Assembly: GCF_026410385.1 (NCBI RefSeq)
Contig: NZ_JAPMLT010000002.1
Location: forward strand, 531,091-595,090
Direction: 5' to 3'
Length of the DNA stretch: 64,000 bases
Origin: Tumebacillus lacus
GTDB lineage: Bacteria > Bacillota > Bacilli > Tumebacillales > Tumebacillaceae
Positions within the stretch are counted from its first letter, which is position 1. Each line of letters starts with the position of its first letter. The notes beneath the pieces are model-generated. The model saw only the letters and a list, made by a program, of their open reading frames with translations. It was not told the DNA's origin and did no database searches. Position numbers and translations under genes: made by a program. Of this stretch, positions 33,898 through 42,764 are shown piece by piece.

Positions 33898-35454
33898 TTA
33901 TCGCTTCGGCAAACGAATCTGGAACAGGATCTGCTCCCCTTCGCTCTCCGCCCAGATGCGGCCGCCGTGGAGGTCGACGATGCTCTTGACGATGGCGAGG
34001 CCAAGGCCCGAGCCGCCGCTCGCCGACGAGCGCGACTGCTCGACGCGGTAGAACCGCTCAAAAAGGCGGGGCAGTTCGGCGGCGGCGATCGGGTCGCCGT
34101 TGTTGACCACGGCGATGCAGATTTCGTCCGCTTCAGCGGCAAGTGCGACGCGGATCTCACCTGGCTTGGTGCTGTACTTGACCGCGTTGGTGAGCAGGTT
34201 TTCCAGTACACGCACAAACTGGTCGGGGTCGACCGACGCGTAGAGCCGCTCGTCCGGCAGATCTTTGATCAGCCGCAGCTCGTTCTCTTCTGCCAGCGGC
34301 ACGTATTCTTCGGCCAACTGTTCCAAAAAATCATTCATGCACACCTCGCGCAGATGCATCCGCACCCCTTGGTTGGTGAGCTTGGTGTATTCAAACAAGT
34401 CCTCGACCAACCCTTTGAGCTGCTCCGACTTGCCATAGGCGACGCGCAGATACTCGTCATGCTGCTCCTCGCTCTGGTAGCGGCCGTCCTGCAACAATCG
34501 CAGATAGCCGATCACCGAGGTCAAAGGGGTGCGCAGATCGTGCGAGACGTTGGTGACCAGCTCGTTTTTGATCTTCTCCGCCCGCCGCTCTTTTTCGATC
34601 TTCGTCTCCAGCTCGCGGGCCATGTGGTTGATGTTCCGAGCCAGCGAGCCCAGTTCATCGCCGCTGAGCTCCGGCACCCGATGGCGCAGGTCGCCTTTGG
34701 AGATGGTGAGCAGCCCGCCCGCCAGATCCTCGATATAGCCGATCTTGCGCCGCGTCATCCGAAAGAACAGCAGGAAAAACGTCCCCACGCCGGCCACCAG
34801 CCCAAACGTCCCGCCGTTGTACGAATAGCGCACCGACGGATAGGGGTAGCCGCGCGAGACCAGATAGCCTTTCGCGTCCGGGAGTTCCACCGGGTACACG
34901 CTGACAAACTCGCGGCCCGCCTGGTAACCGCTGCCCGTCGCCCCCTGCAAGGAATCATACGCACTGCTGTAGTCGCCGCGCAGAGACATCGCGTTTTGGA
35001 TCGCGCTGTGCACATCGACCTGCGTCTCGGCCGCGCTCGGCGATTTGAGGAGCACTTTGCCGTTCAGGTCGACGATCAATTTTTTCGTGCCGCCGTCCTC
35101 GGGCTGCTGCGTGTTGATGAGCAGACTTTGAATCTCGATCTGGCTCATCGCTTGGCCCCACAACGTGCGCTGCGTGATCTCGTGGGCGATGTTGGCCGTC
35201 TCTTGGTCGATGTTGCGGATACCGGCCGAATAGTCGATATAGGCGGTGCGGTACATCTGCCCGAACACATTTTGCGCGATCGCCCCGACAAGAAACGCCG
35301 CCAGCAGGCAGATGCCGAACGTCAGGATCAACTGCCAGCGCAGCGAAGCCCGGACCCGCGACACCGCCGCCTGGGTATAGCCCCAGTAGCGAAGCGGGTT
35401 GAAAAATGACAACAGCCAGCGGGTGCGGCGAAACCGGGGCAGTCTAATTTTCAA
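33898..35454 (-). CDS. Membrane sensor histidine kinase
   Basis: A 518-residue class I kinase: membrane segment at about 40-65, extracytoplasmic sensor region of some 150 residues, second segment near residue 225, HAMP (LAGGLLTISKGDLRHRVPELSGDELGSLA), HisKA with phosphoacceptor His in VSHDLRTPLTSVIGYL, and an ATPase part with N box NLLTNAVKYS and G boxes SGGSGLGLAIVK. Start is TTG 35454, inside the last codons of the response regulator gene (11-base overlap); GGGAG lies upstream. It probably responds to an envelope signal, given its operon partners DedA and a lipid methyltransferase-like protein. Confidence 0.92.
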   Translation of the reverse strand: MKIRLPRFRRTRWLLSFFNPLRYWGYTQAAVSRVRASLRWQLILTFGICLLAAFLVGAIAQNVFGQMYRTAYIDYSAGIRNIDQETANIAHEITQRTLWGQAMSQIEIQSLLINTQQPEDGGTKKLIVDLNGKVLLKSPSAAETQVDVHSAIQNAMSLRGDYSSAYDSLQGATGSGYQAGREFVSVYPVELPDAKGYLVSRGYPYPSVRYSYNGGTFGLVAGVGTFFLLFFRMTRRKIGYIEDLAGGLLTISKGDLRHRVPELSGDELGSLARNINHMARELETKIEKERRAEKIKNELVTNVSHDLRTPLTSVIGYLRLLQDGRYQSEEQHDEYLRVAYGKSEQLKGLVEDLFEYTKLTNQGVRMHLREVCMNDFLEQLAEEYVPLAEENELRLIKDLPDERLYASVDPDQFVRVLENLLTNAVKYSTKPGEIRVALAAEADEICIAVVNNGDPIAAAELPRLFERFYRVEQSRSSASGGSGLGLAIVKSIVDLHGGRIWAESEGEQILFQIRLPKR

Positions 35455-36139
35455 TTTTATATCCCACTCCCCACACCGTTTTGATGTACTTCGGTTTGCG
35501 CGTGTTTTCTTCGATCTTTTCCCGGATCTTGCGGATGTGCACCATCACCGTGTTGTCCGACTGATAAAACGCTTCGTTCCACACCCGCTCGTAGATTCGC
35601 TCGGCAGAAAAGACCATCCCCCGATGACGGGCGAGCAGTTCGAGTATTGCAAATTCGGTCGGCGTCAGTTTCACGTCCTTGCCGCCAACCCGCACCTCAT
35701 GCGTCGAGGTGTTGATCACGAGGTCGTCGATCTCGATCTCATTCTCTTTTGGTGTATACGCTTGGTTCAACCGCATATAGCGGCGCAGTTGCGATTTGAC
35801 GCGCGCGATCAACTCCAGCGGATTGAACGGTTTGGTCATATAGTCGTCCGCGCCGGTGGAGAGGCCGTGGATTTTGTCCATGTCTTGCGATTTGGCGGAC
35901 AGCATCAGGATCGGCATGTTCTGATCTTCGCGGATCTTCAGACAAGCCTGAATGCCGTCCATGCGCGGCATCATCACATCGAGGATGATCAGGTGCACCT
36001 CCTGCTTGCCGAGCAGGTCCAGCCCTTGCACGCCGTCCTCGGCCGTCAGCACCCGATAGCCTTCATTTTTCAAATAGATCTCGATGAGATCACGGATCTC
36101 CTTCTCGTCATCGATGATCAAGATCGTCTCTTTTTCCAT
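35444..36139 (-). CDS. OmpR/PhoB-family response regulator
   Basis: A 231-residue regulator paired with the kinase. Receiver domain: acidic pair in LIIDDEKE, phospho-Asp in LIILDVMMPRMDG, and Lys in TKPFNPLEL. DNA-binding winged helix at residues 130-228 (LTPTEFAILELLARHRGMVFSAERIYERVW, then HIRKIREKI and YIKTVWGVGYKI). It overlaps the kinase gene and follows DedA by 15 bases. The target genes cannot be told; autoregulation of the operon is likely for this family. Confidence 0.93.
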   Translation of the reverse strand: MEKETILIIDDEKEIRDLIEIYLKNEGYRVLTAEDGVQGLDLLGKQEVHLIILDVMMPRMDGIQACLKIREDQNMPILMLSAKSQDMDKIHGLSTGADDYMTKPFNPLELIARVKSQLRRYMRLNQAYTPKENEIEIDDLVINTSTHEVRVGGKDVKLTPTEFAILELLARHRGMVFSAERIYERVWNEAFYQSDNTVMVHIRKIREKIEENTRKPKYIKTVWGVGYKIEN

Positions 36140-36154
36140 ATCGTGCCTGTCACC

Positions 36155-36757
36155 TCAAACCTCAGTATACTGGCTGCGCAGGCGTCGCACCAGCCACAGG
36201 ATCAACAGCGCTCCCGCCGCTGCGAGCAAGGCGTACTGCCCGTAGCGTGTCACCGTCGCGCCGATCTCCTCGATGTACTGCCCAAACAGGCGGCCGACGA
36301 TGAAAAAGACCAGCGTCCAGACCAATCCCGTCGTGTAGGAAAACAACGCATATCTGGCAAACGGCATCCGGTTGACCCCGACCAGATACGGCACGACATG
36401 GCGCACGACCGGCAGGAAATAGCTCCAGCACAGCGCCCATGCCCCGTGGCGATCCAGCATCTCCTGCGACTTTTGCAGGTAGGGCGCGATCTTTTTCTTG
36501 CGGGCGAGTTTGTCGAGGATCGGAGCTCCGACGCGATACCCGATCACGTAGCCGAGCGACAGACCGAAGACGACACCCAGGTAGGTGACGAGGAAAGCGG
36601 GAATCACATGCAAAAGCCCTAGGGCCGTCACAAAGCCGCCGGTCATCACGATCACTTCATCGGGGATCGGCATGCCGACGATGCCGAGCCACAGCGAGAA
36701 AAACAGCGCCGGATAGCCGAACTGATCGATCAACCCGAGCAGAGCATCAAAACTCAA
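36155..36757 (-). CDS. DedA family membrane protein
   Basis: A 200-residue DedA/SNARE-associated protein with about five membrane segments. Family blocks: LWLGIVGMPIPDEVIVMTGGF near the start and the conserved Arg/Gly/Pro segment YFLPVVRHVVPYLVGVNRMPF. DedA proteins recycle undecaprenyl phosphate or phosphatidylethanolamine across the membrane. TTG 36757 is preferred to the ATG at 36781 because AAGGAGG lies 7 bases before it; that TTG overlaps the stop of the methyltransferase gene (TTGA). Confidence 0.88.
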   Translation of the reverse strand: MSFDALLGLIDQFGYPALFFSLWLGIVGMPIPDEVIVMTGGFVTALGLLHVIPAFLVTYLGVVFGLSLGYVIGYRVGAPILDKLARKKKIAPYLQKSQEMLDRHGAWALCWSYFLPVVRHVVPYLVGVNRMPFARYALFSYTTGLVWTLVFFIVGRLFGQYIEEIGATVTRYGQYALLAAAGALLILWLVRRLRSQYTEV

Positions 36758-37335
36758 TGGGAGACCTCCTTCGTCCGGCATACATACACAAACGCAGGCG
36801 GGAAGTTCAACGGCACAAACCCGATCTCCACCCGGTCAAACCGCTTCTCCAGATGCGCCTTCATCTGCAACGAATACTGAAACGTGACAAACACGCCGCC
36901 CGGACGCAACGACTGGCTCACCTCGTCCAGGATCCGGTCGCGCAGCATCGGGTCAAAGTTGGCAAACGGCAGGCCGGAGACGACCGCGTCGAGGCAGGTG
37001 ATGCCGTGGCGCGACATCGAGGCGCTCAGGTCCCGCGCGTCCGTTTCGAACGTCAAGCGCGGCTCCCGCAGGCGGAGTTGACGGCGCATCGCGTAATCCT
37101 GTTCAAAGATCAGCGCTGTCGCGTCCGGATGCAGCCGCTCGCGGATGGCGCGGGTAAACACACCGGTGCCCGCTCCCAGTTCCGCCACGGCGCGCAGGCT
37201 GTGCCAGTCGATCGGCTGCATCATCTTCTCCGTCAAGAAACGAGAGCTCGGCGTCACGCTGCCGACGCTCTTCGGGGATTGCAAAAATTTATAAAGAAAG
37301 ACCATTTTTTCCGCCACTTGATGGGTCTGTTGCAT
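36754..37335 (-). CDS. SAM-dependent methyltransferase, phospholipid N-methyltransferase-like
   Basis: A 193-residue class I methyltransferase. SAM-binding motif I is VAELGAGTGVFTRAI, and the pattern KSVGSVTPSSRFL at the start and VVSGLPFANFD after it are seen in PmtA-like phospholipid methyltransferases and the related rRNA dimethylase group. A phosphatidylethanolamine substrate is plausible but unproven; an rRNA target is the alternative. It is the first gene of the operon that continues with DedA and the two-component pair. Confidence 0.8.
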   Translation of the reverse strand: MQQTHQVAEKMVFLYKFLQSPKSVGSVTPSSRFLTEKMMQPIDWHSLRAVAELGAGTGVFTRAIRERLHPDATALIFEQDYAMRRQLRLREPRLTFETDARDLSASMSRHGITCLDAVVSGLPFANFDPMLRDRILDEVSQSLRPGGVFVTFQYSLQMKAHLEKRFDRVEIGFVPLNFPPAFVYVCRTKEVSH

Positions 37336-37433
37336 GCGTATCTCGCTCCTTTATTCTCCTAAGGATTCATTGTATCCATCTTAGCCAACAAACCTTATCG
37401 AAAAGAGCGATAACTTCTGAAGAATCTCTTAAG

Positions 37434-37475
37434 AAACAAACAGAGCGTCCGTATTGTTCGTGACGGACGCTCTGA
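37434..37475 (-). terminator. Terminator of lgt
   Basis: Perfect 12-bp stem CAGAGCGTCCGT/ACGGACGCTCTG (37441-37452 with 37463-37474), T-rich tail on the minus strand. Confidence 0.8.
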
Positions 37476-37496
37476 AAAGTGGCACGGGGCCGGTGA

Positions 37497-38273
37497 TTAT
37501 GCGGTTGTGGTTTTCTGGGCGGTGCGGCGGCGGATGAACCAGATCGCCACACCGAGCAGGATCAGCACGATGGAGATCACTTGCGCCATGCGCAGCGGAC
37601 CGATCATCAGCGAGTCGGTGCGCATCCCTTCGACGAAGAAGCGGCCGATGGAGTACAGCACGAGATAGCCGGAGAGCACCGCGCCGTCAAATTTCTTGTA
37701 CTTGCGGATCAGGAGCAAGATGCCAAAGACGAGCAGGTTCCAGACCGATTCGTACAGGAAAGTCGGGTGGTAGTACGTCCCGTCGATGTACATCTGATTT
37801 TTGATGAAGTCCGGGAAGCGGTCCATGAACGCCTCGCTGACCGGTCCGCCGTGCGCTTCTTGGTTGAAGAAATTGCCCCAGCGGCCGAGAGCTTGGCCGA
37901 TGATCACGCTCGGCAGGAAGATGTCGGCCAATTTGAAGAACGGCAAGTCGTGTTTGCGCAGATACAGCCACGCACCGAGGGTACCGCCGATCAGCCCCCC
38001 GTGGATCGCCAAGCCGCCGTGCCAGATGGCAAAGGCGTTGGCGATGTCGTCTTTGTATTGGTCCCACTCCAAGATGACATAGTACGCGCGTGCGCCGAGG
38101 ATCGCCAGCGGGATGATCCAGTAGACCATCGTCAGGATGTGATCCCCGTCGATGCCCTCCTCCTTTGCAAATCGCAACGCCAGCAGCGTCCCGATCACAA
38201 ACGCGGACGCCATGATCGCCCCGTACCAATGAATGCTCAGCGGGCCTATCTCCAGTAAAATCGGATCGAGCAA
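37497..38273 (-). CDS. lgt: Prolipoprotein diacylglyceryl transferase
   Basis: A 258-residue, seven-helix enzyme that moves diacylglycerol from phosphatidylglycerol to the Cys of lipoprotein precursors. The Lgt signature GRWGNFFNQEAHGGPV and the HGG box AIWHGGLAIHGGLIGG, with the essential His and Arg, are present. Start is TTG 38273, 8 bases after AAGGAGG; there is no fitting ATG. It serves the several lipoproteins in this window. Downstream it is closed by a terminator; recQ lies upstream on the same strand, 70 bases away. Confidence 0.95.
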   Translation of the reverse strand: MLDPILLEIGPLSIHWYGAIMASAFVIGTLLALRFAKEEGIDGDHILTMVYWIIPLAILGARAYYVILEWDQYKDDIANAFAIWHGGLAIHGGLIGGTLGAWLYLRKHDLPFFKLADIFLPSVIIGQALGRWGNFFNQEAHGGPVSEAFMDRFPDFIKNQMYIDGTYYHPTFLYESVWNLLVFGILLLIRKYKKFDGAVLSGYLVLYSIGRFFVEGMRTDSLMIGPLRMAQVISIVLILLGVAIWFIRRRTAQKTTTA

Positions 38274-38343
38274 CAGAGTTTCCTCCTTAAATCGGGAGAG
38301 TTGTTTCCTCTATTCTAACACAGGTGTGGAGAAAATCCTTTTT

Positions 38344-40488
38344 TTACATCCCGCGCTTGGCGAGCACAGCCTTGATCGTGAAGTATTCGACCTCGGGCGG
38401 CAGGGCGTCTTTGAGCGGGCGGAGCTTTTCGGCGCCGATCTCGTCGGCCGCAGCGAGGATCAACGGTTCGTGCTCGGCCGGGATGATCTGCGACCAGTCG
38501 AGGTCGTGACCTTCGACGGCGGCGCGGATCAGGTGGTCCTCGATGGTGACCGGTTTGAGCCCCCGCTCGGCGGCGATCTCCTGCACGGAGCGACCTGCTT
38601 GGAACAAAGCCAGCGATTGCAGATGCGTCGGCGTGTCGCCTTTGCCGCTGTCGGCGGCGGGACGGTCTGCCGCGTCTGCCGTCGGTTGCGGGCGACCGGA
38701 CAGGTCGAGGCCGCGCTCCTCGGCGTAGGAGCGGATCGCGTCGAGGAAGGGGGCGCCGTACTTGGCAAATTTGGACTCCCCGACCCCTTTGATCCGCAGC
38801 ATCGCCGCTTCGTCGACCGGCACATACTCGCTCATCTCGCGCAGGGTGCTGTCGGCGAAGATGATGTATGGCGGCACCTTTTCCCGCTGCGAGATCTCTT
38901 TGCGCACCTCGCGCAGACGCTCGAACAGATCGGCGTCCGGCGTACCGTGCCGCTCGGCCTCCTGCTTGGCCCGCACCTTTTGTTGCACCGTCTCTTTGCC
39001 CTGCAGGACGCCGACCGCGCGCTGGGTGAGCTGCACCGTCGGGAACCGGGAGTCGGTCAACGCCAGATAGCCCTCGGCGACGAGCAGGTGGATCAGGTCG
39101 GCGATGTCCTTTTCCTTGTACTCTTTCATGATGCCGTAAGTCGGCAGGCGGTCAAAGCCGAACTGCTTGACCTTTTGATTGGACGAGCCCTTCAACGTCT
39201 GAGCGACCAACCCCGCGCCAAAGCGCTCTTTCATCCGCTTGACGCAGGAAAAGATCTTTTGCGCCTCGACGGTGATGTCGCGCAGTTCGCTGTCGTCGAC
39301 GCACGAGGAACACACCCCGCAAGGCTCCGGCAACGCGTCTTCGAAATACTCCAAGATATAGTTGCGCAGGCAGCGGGTCGTATGGCAAAAATCGACCATC
39401 GCCTGTAATTTTTTATATTCGTTCGCCTGACGCTCCTGCGCCGACGACTGCTCGATCAGAAACTTTTGCAACTGGACGTCCTGCGGGTGGTACAGCAGCA
39501 CGCACTGCCCGGGTCCGCCGTCGCGTCCGGCACGTCCCGCTTCCTGATAGTAGGACTCCATGTTTTTCGGCATGTTGTAATGCAAGATCCAACGCACGTT
39601 CGATTTGTCGATCCCCATCCCGAACGCATTGGTCGCGACCATGATCCGCACGTCGTCATAGAGAAACTTCTCCTGCCACATCGACTTCTCGTCGTCCGTC
39701 AGCCCGGCATGGTATTTGCCGACTGTGTAACCGCGTGCCGTCAGGATCTCGTGGAGCTGATCGACCTCTTTGCGCGTCGCAGCATAGATGATGCCCGCCT
39801 CGTCTTTGTGCGCAGGCAAAAAAGCGTCGAGGTAGTCGCGCTTGTTGACGCCGCGCAAAAGGGCAAACGAGAGATTTTCCCGGTTGAAGCCGGTGACAAA
39901 CACATGGTTGGGGCGGATCGAGAGCAACGAGAGGATGTCCTGCGTGACTTCGGGGGTCGCGGTGGCGGTGAAGGCGGTGATCAGGGGACGTACCGGGAGG
40001 GAGTGAATCATGCGGGAGACGCTGAGATAGCTCGGGCGGAAGTCATGCCCCCACTGCGAGATGCAGTGCGCTTCGTCGATGGCGATCTGGGAGATCGGCA
40101 GGTCGTACAGGTCATTTCGGAACCGCTCGGAGTCCAGTCGCTCCGGCGCGATGTACAGCAGTTTGAAAGCGCCTTGCTTGGCGGCGGCCAGCGTGTCGTC
40201 CGCCTCTTTGGCGGAGAGCGTGGAGTTGAGCATCGCGGCCGGGATGCCGAGGCTTTGCAGCGCGTCGACCTGATCTTTCATCAGCGAGATCAAGGGCGAG
40301 ACCACCAGCGTCAGTCCTGGCAAGAGCAGGGCCGGGATCTGGTAGCAGATCGATTTCCCGCCGCCGGTCGGCATGATGCCGAGCGTGTCGTGTCCGGCGA
40401 GAACGGAGCGGAGTATGCTCTCCTGCCCGCTGCGAAAATCAGAATAGCCGTAATGCTTTTGCAGCAGCTCACGGGCCGTTTCCATCAT
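38344..40488 (-). CDS. recQ: ATP-dependent DNA helicase RecQ
   Basis: A 714-residue 3'-5' DNA helicase of the repair and recombination pathways. Motif 0/I FRSGQESILRSVLAG and MPTGGGKSICYQ, motif II DEAHCISQWGHDFRP, and motifs V-VI VATNAFGMGIDKSNVR with QEAGRAGRDG are all intact. A zinc-binding segment with four Cys (CLRNYILEYFEDALPEPCGVCSSC begins there), a winged helix, an HRDC domain (near residues 540-600) and a C-terminal HTH-like extension after a Pro/Ala linker follow. The extra C-terminal domain is usual for Bacilli RecQ of this length. GTGAGG precedes the tandem ATGs. Confidence 0.95.
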   Translation of the reverse strand: MMETARELLQKHYGYSDFRSGQESILRSVLAGHDTLGIMPTGGGKSICYQIPALLLPGLTLVVSPLISLMKDQVDALQSLGIPAAMLNSTLSAKEADDTLAAAKQGAFKLLYIAPERLDSERFRNDLYDLPISQIAIDEAHCISQWGHDFRPSYLSVSRMIHSLPVRPLITAFTATATPEVTQDILSLLSIRPNHVFVTGFNRENLSFALLRGVNKRDYLDAFLPAHKDEAGIIYAATRKEVDQLHEILTARGYTVGKYHAGLTDDEKSMWQEKFLYDDVRIMVATNAFGMGIDKSNVRWILHYNMPKNMESYYQEAGRAGRDGGPGQCVLLYHPQDVQLQKFLIEQSSAQERQANEYKKLQAMVDFCHTTRCLRNYILEYFEDALPEPCGVCSSCVDDSELRDITVEAQKIFSCVKRMKERFGAGLVAQTLKGSSNQKVKQFGFDRLPTYGIMKEYKEKDIADLIHLLVAEGYLALTDSRFPTVQLTQRAVGVLQGKETVQQKVRAKQEAERHGTPDADLFERLREVRKEISQREKVPPYIIFADSTLREMSEYVPVDEAAMLRIKGVGESKFAKYGAPFLDAIRSYAEERGLDLSGRPQPTADAADRPAADSGKGDTPTHLQSLALFQAGRSVQEIAAERGLKPVTIEDHLIRAAVEGHDLDWSQIIPAEHEPLILAAADEIGAEKLRPLKDALPPEVEYFTIKAVLAKRGM

Positions 40489-40613
40489 TCCGTATGCACC
40501 TCACTTTTGTCTTCTCCAGTCTACCACATTCTTAAAAAATTCAAAGTCAGTTTGCCAAGTATTTGCTAGAATGGATAGTAGGATTTTCCAAAACTTGAAA
40601 GTGAGGGCATCCC

Positions 40614-42659
40614 ATGTTGAAAAACTCTCTCGCCCGCCGGGTCACGCTGTACGCGTCGACGGCGGCACTGCTCGTCGGCCTGTTCCCGGCGACGGGTGCG
40701 CAAGCGGCGCAGGCGGCAGATCTGCCGACGCTGGACAGTGCAACGGCGACCGCGTTTGCCGACCAGTACTTCACCGCTGACATGCTAAAAGAGCACGGCG
40801 TGCCGGGTGCGGCGTTTGTTGTCGTCAAGGACGGCCAAGTCGTGTTGGAAAAAGGCTACGGCTACGCAAACGTCGAAGCGAAGACCCCGGTCGATCCGCA
40901 GAAAACGGTCTTCCGCACCGCCTCTGTCTCGAAAGTCTTCACCGCCACCGGCGTGATGCAACTGGCCGAGCAGGGCAAGATCGATCTCCACACAGACATC
41001 AACGACTACCTCGACTTCGAGATCAAACATTTAGAGAACCAACCGATCACCATGCACCATCTGCTCACCCACACCACCGGCTGGCAAGGGATCGAGCCGA
41101 CCCCGGACCAACTGAGCGCCGACCCGGATCAGGAGTATTTGCTCGCCGACCACATCAAGAGCAAAGAGCCGAAGGTCGTCCGCCTGCCGGGCACGGCAAT
41201 GATGTACGACAACTACGCCTCTTCTCTGCAAGGCTACATCGTGGAGCGCGTGTCGGGCCAGAAGTTCTCCGCTTATATGGAGAAAAACGTCTTTTCCCCG
41301 CTCGGCATGGACCGCACGTCCTTCCGCCTCACCCCGGAGATTCGCCGGCAACTGGCGACCGGATACAACGCGGACGGCTCCCCGATCACTCCCTACGGCT
41401 TGAAGCCGACCGACCTGCCGGAGGGCGGGCTGAACGCGACGGCGAGCGACGTGGGCAAATTTATGAACGCACATCTGAACAACGGCCTGCTGGGCGACCG
41501 GCGCATTTTGTCGGAAGCGACCGCGAAACAGATGCACCGGTTCCAATTCGGCCTGCATGAAAAGACACCGGAGATGGCGTATGGATTTGAAGCGTCGATG
41601 TACCCGCAGACCAACGGGCAGACGGTGATCGGCAAAGGCGGCGACATGCCGGGCTTCTCGTCCTACATGTGGCTGCTCCCCGAGCAAAAGTCCGGGGCGT
41701 TCGTCATCTACAACACATTGAACGACTCCCTGCGCGCGGAGCTGTTCAGCGAGTTCATGAACACGTTCTACCCGGCACCGACACTGCCCGACCCGAACTA
41801 CCTGAACACGCCAAAAGCGGATCTCGTCCCCTTTGAAGGCACATACCGCGACCTGCGGATGAACGCCTTGCTCTACAACATCAAGGCGACGGACCCCGGT
41901 ACCCTGTCCCTGCGCAACGATACGTTCGGCGTCAACATGACCCTGCGCCAAGTCGAGCCGCTGCTGTTCCTCGCCGTCGAGAACAAAGGCGAGACGGCCG
42001 AGGGCGACGCGCAGACCGCTCCGTCGCTTTACATCTCCTTTGCCGTCGACGAAGACGGCAACGTCACGTTTGCCAAATCACCGGGGATGGGCGACCTCGA
42101 ACGCGTGACTCCGACTTTGTACCCGGACGTCGACCCGGAGAGCCCGTATGCAGAGTTTATCTACGACCTGCAAAATCGCGGCCTCATCCACGGCAACCCG
42201 GAAGGCACCTTCGGCCCGGAAGACCGCGTGACCCGCGCCGAATTTGCCAAGCTGCTGGCGGCTGCGCTCGGCCATCCCGGCTCGAAATCTCCGGCCGCAT
42301 TTGCCGATGCCAACGCGAGCTTTGCCGGGGAGCAGATCCAAGCGCTGTACGAACTCGGCCTGATCAAAGGCACCTCGGCGACCGCCTTCTCCCCCAACGC
42401 CGACGTGTCGCGGGAAGAAGCAGCCACGATGATCTACCGCCTCTGGCTCCTGACCGGCGGCAAACCGCTGACCGCACAAGTGACCGGCGACACCTCCCCG
42501 TGGGCGAGCGAAGCGGTGCAAACCATCGTCGCGCTCCAGTTCTACGGCCCGGACGTGCTCCCGGAAAACGGCGTCGCCAACTACCGCTCCAAACAGGCGA
42601 TGACCCGCCAAGAAGTCGCGGTGCTGTTCTCGAAGATGCTGAACTACAAGCCGCAATAA
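40614..42659 (+). CDS. SLH-anchored serine hydrolase (beta-lactamase/PBP4* family)
   Basis: A 681-residue exported protein. Signal peptide to about residue 35 (ends AQAAQAA). The class C beta-lactamase-like domain spans residues 55-370: the nucleophile is in TASVSKVF (SxxK), the Tyr in YDNYASSL (YxN-type), and the third motif region is KGGDMPGFSS. A linker domain (DUF3471-like, residues 390-500) follows, then at least two S-layer homology domains (FIYDLQNRGLIHGNPEGTF; LYELGLIKGTSATAFSPN; part of a third). It likely acts on cell-wall peptides or D-amino acid substrates while held to the wall polymer. GTGAGGG precedes the ATG. Confidence 0.92.
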   Translation: MLKNSLARRVTLYASTAALLVGLFPATGAQAAQAADLPTLDSATATAFADQYFTADMLKEHGVPGAAFVVVKDGQVVLEKGYGYANVEAKTPVDPQKTVFRTASVSKVFTATGVMQLAEQGKIDLHTDINDYLDFEIKHLENQPITMHHLLTHTTGWQGIEPTPDQLSADPDQEYLLADHIKSKEPKVVRLPGTAMMYDNYASSLQGYIVERVSGQKFSAYMEKNVFSPLGMDRTSFRLTPEIRRQLATGYNADGSPITPYGLKPTDLPEGGLNATASDVGKFMNAHLNNGLLGDRRILSEATAKQMHRFQFGLHEKTPEMAYGFEASMYPQTNGQTVIGKGGDMPGFSSYMWLLPEQKSGAFVIYNTLNDSLRAELFSEFMNTFYPAPTLPDPNYLNTPKADLVPFEGTYRDLRMNALLYNIKATDPGTLSLRNDTFGVNMTLRQVEPLLFLAVENKGETAEGDAQTAPSLYISFAVDEDGNVTFAKSPGMGDLERVTPTLYPDVDPESPYAEFIYDLQNRGLIHGNPEGTFGPEDRVTRAEFAKLLAAALGHPGSKSPAAFADANASFAGEQIQALYELGLIKGTSATAFSPNADVSREEAATMIYRLWLLTGGKPLTAQVTGDTSPWASEAVQTIVALQFYGPDVLPENGVANYRSKQAMTRQEVAVLFSKMLNYKPQ

Positions 42660-42667
42660 ATCCATGG

Positions 42668-42696
42668 GCACCTGCTTCCTTGCAGGTGCTTTTTTT
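42668..42696 (+). terminator. Terminator of the SLH hydrolase gene
   Basis: GCACCTGC/GCAGGTGC stem, 6-base loop, seven-T run. Confidence 0.9.
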
Positions 42697-42703
42697 CTGC
42701 CCA

Positions 42704-42731
42704 TTGACATCTCCTTAAATCCCGATATGAT
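42704..42731 (+). promoter_or_regulatory. Sigma-A promoter of the ssu-type operon
   Basis: Perfect TTGACA (42704-42709), 16-base spacer, TATGAT (42726-42731). No riboswitch-like structure fits in the 30-base leader. Confidence 0.8.
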
Positions 42732-42764
42732 AGGTAGGTATAGATCGAAAGGAGCGTGACGCGC

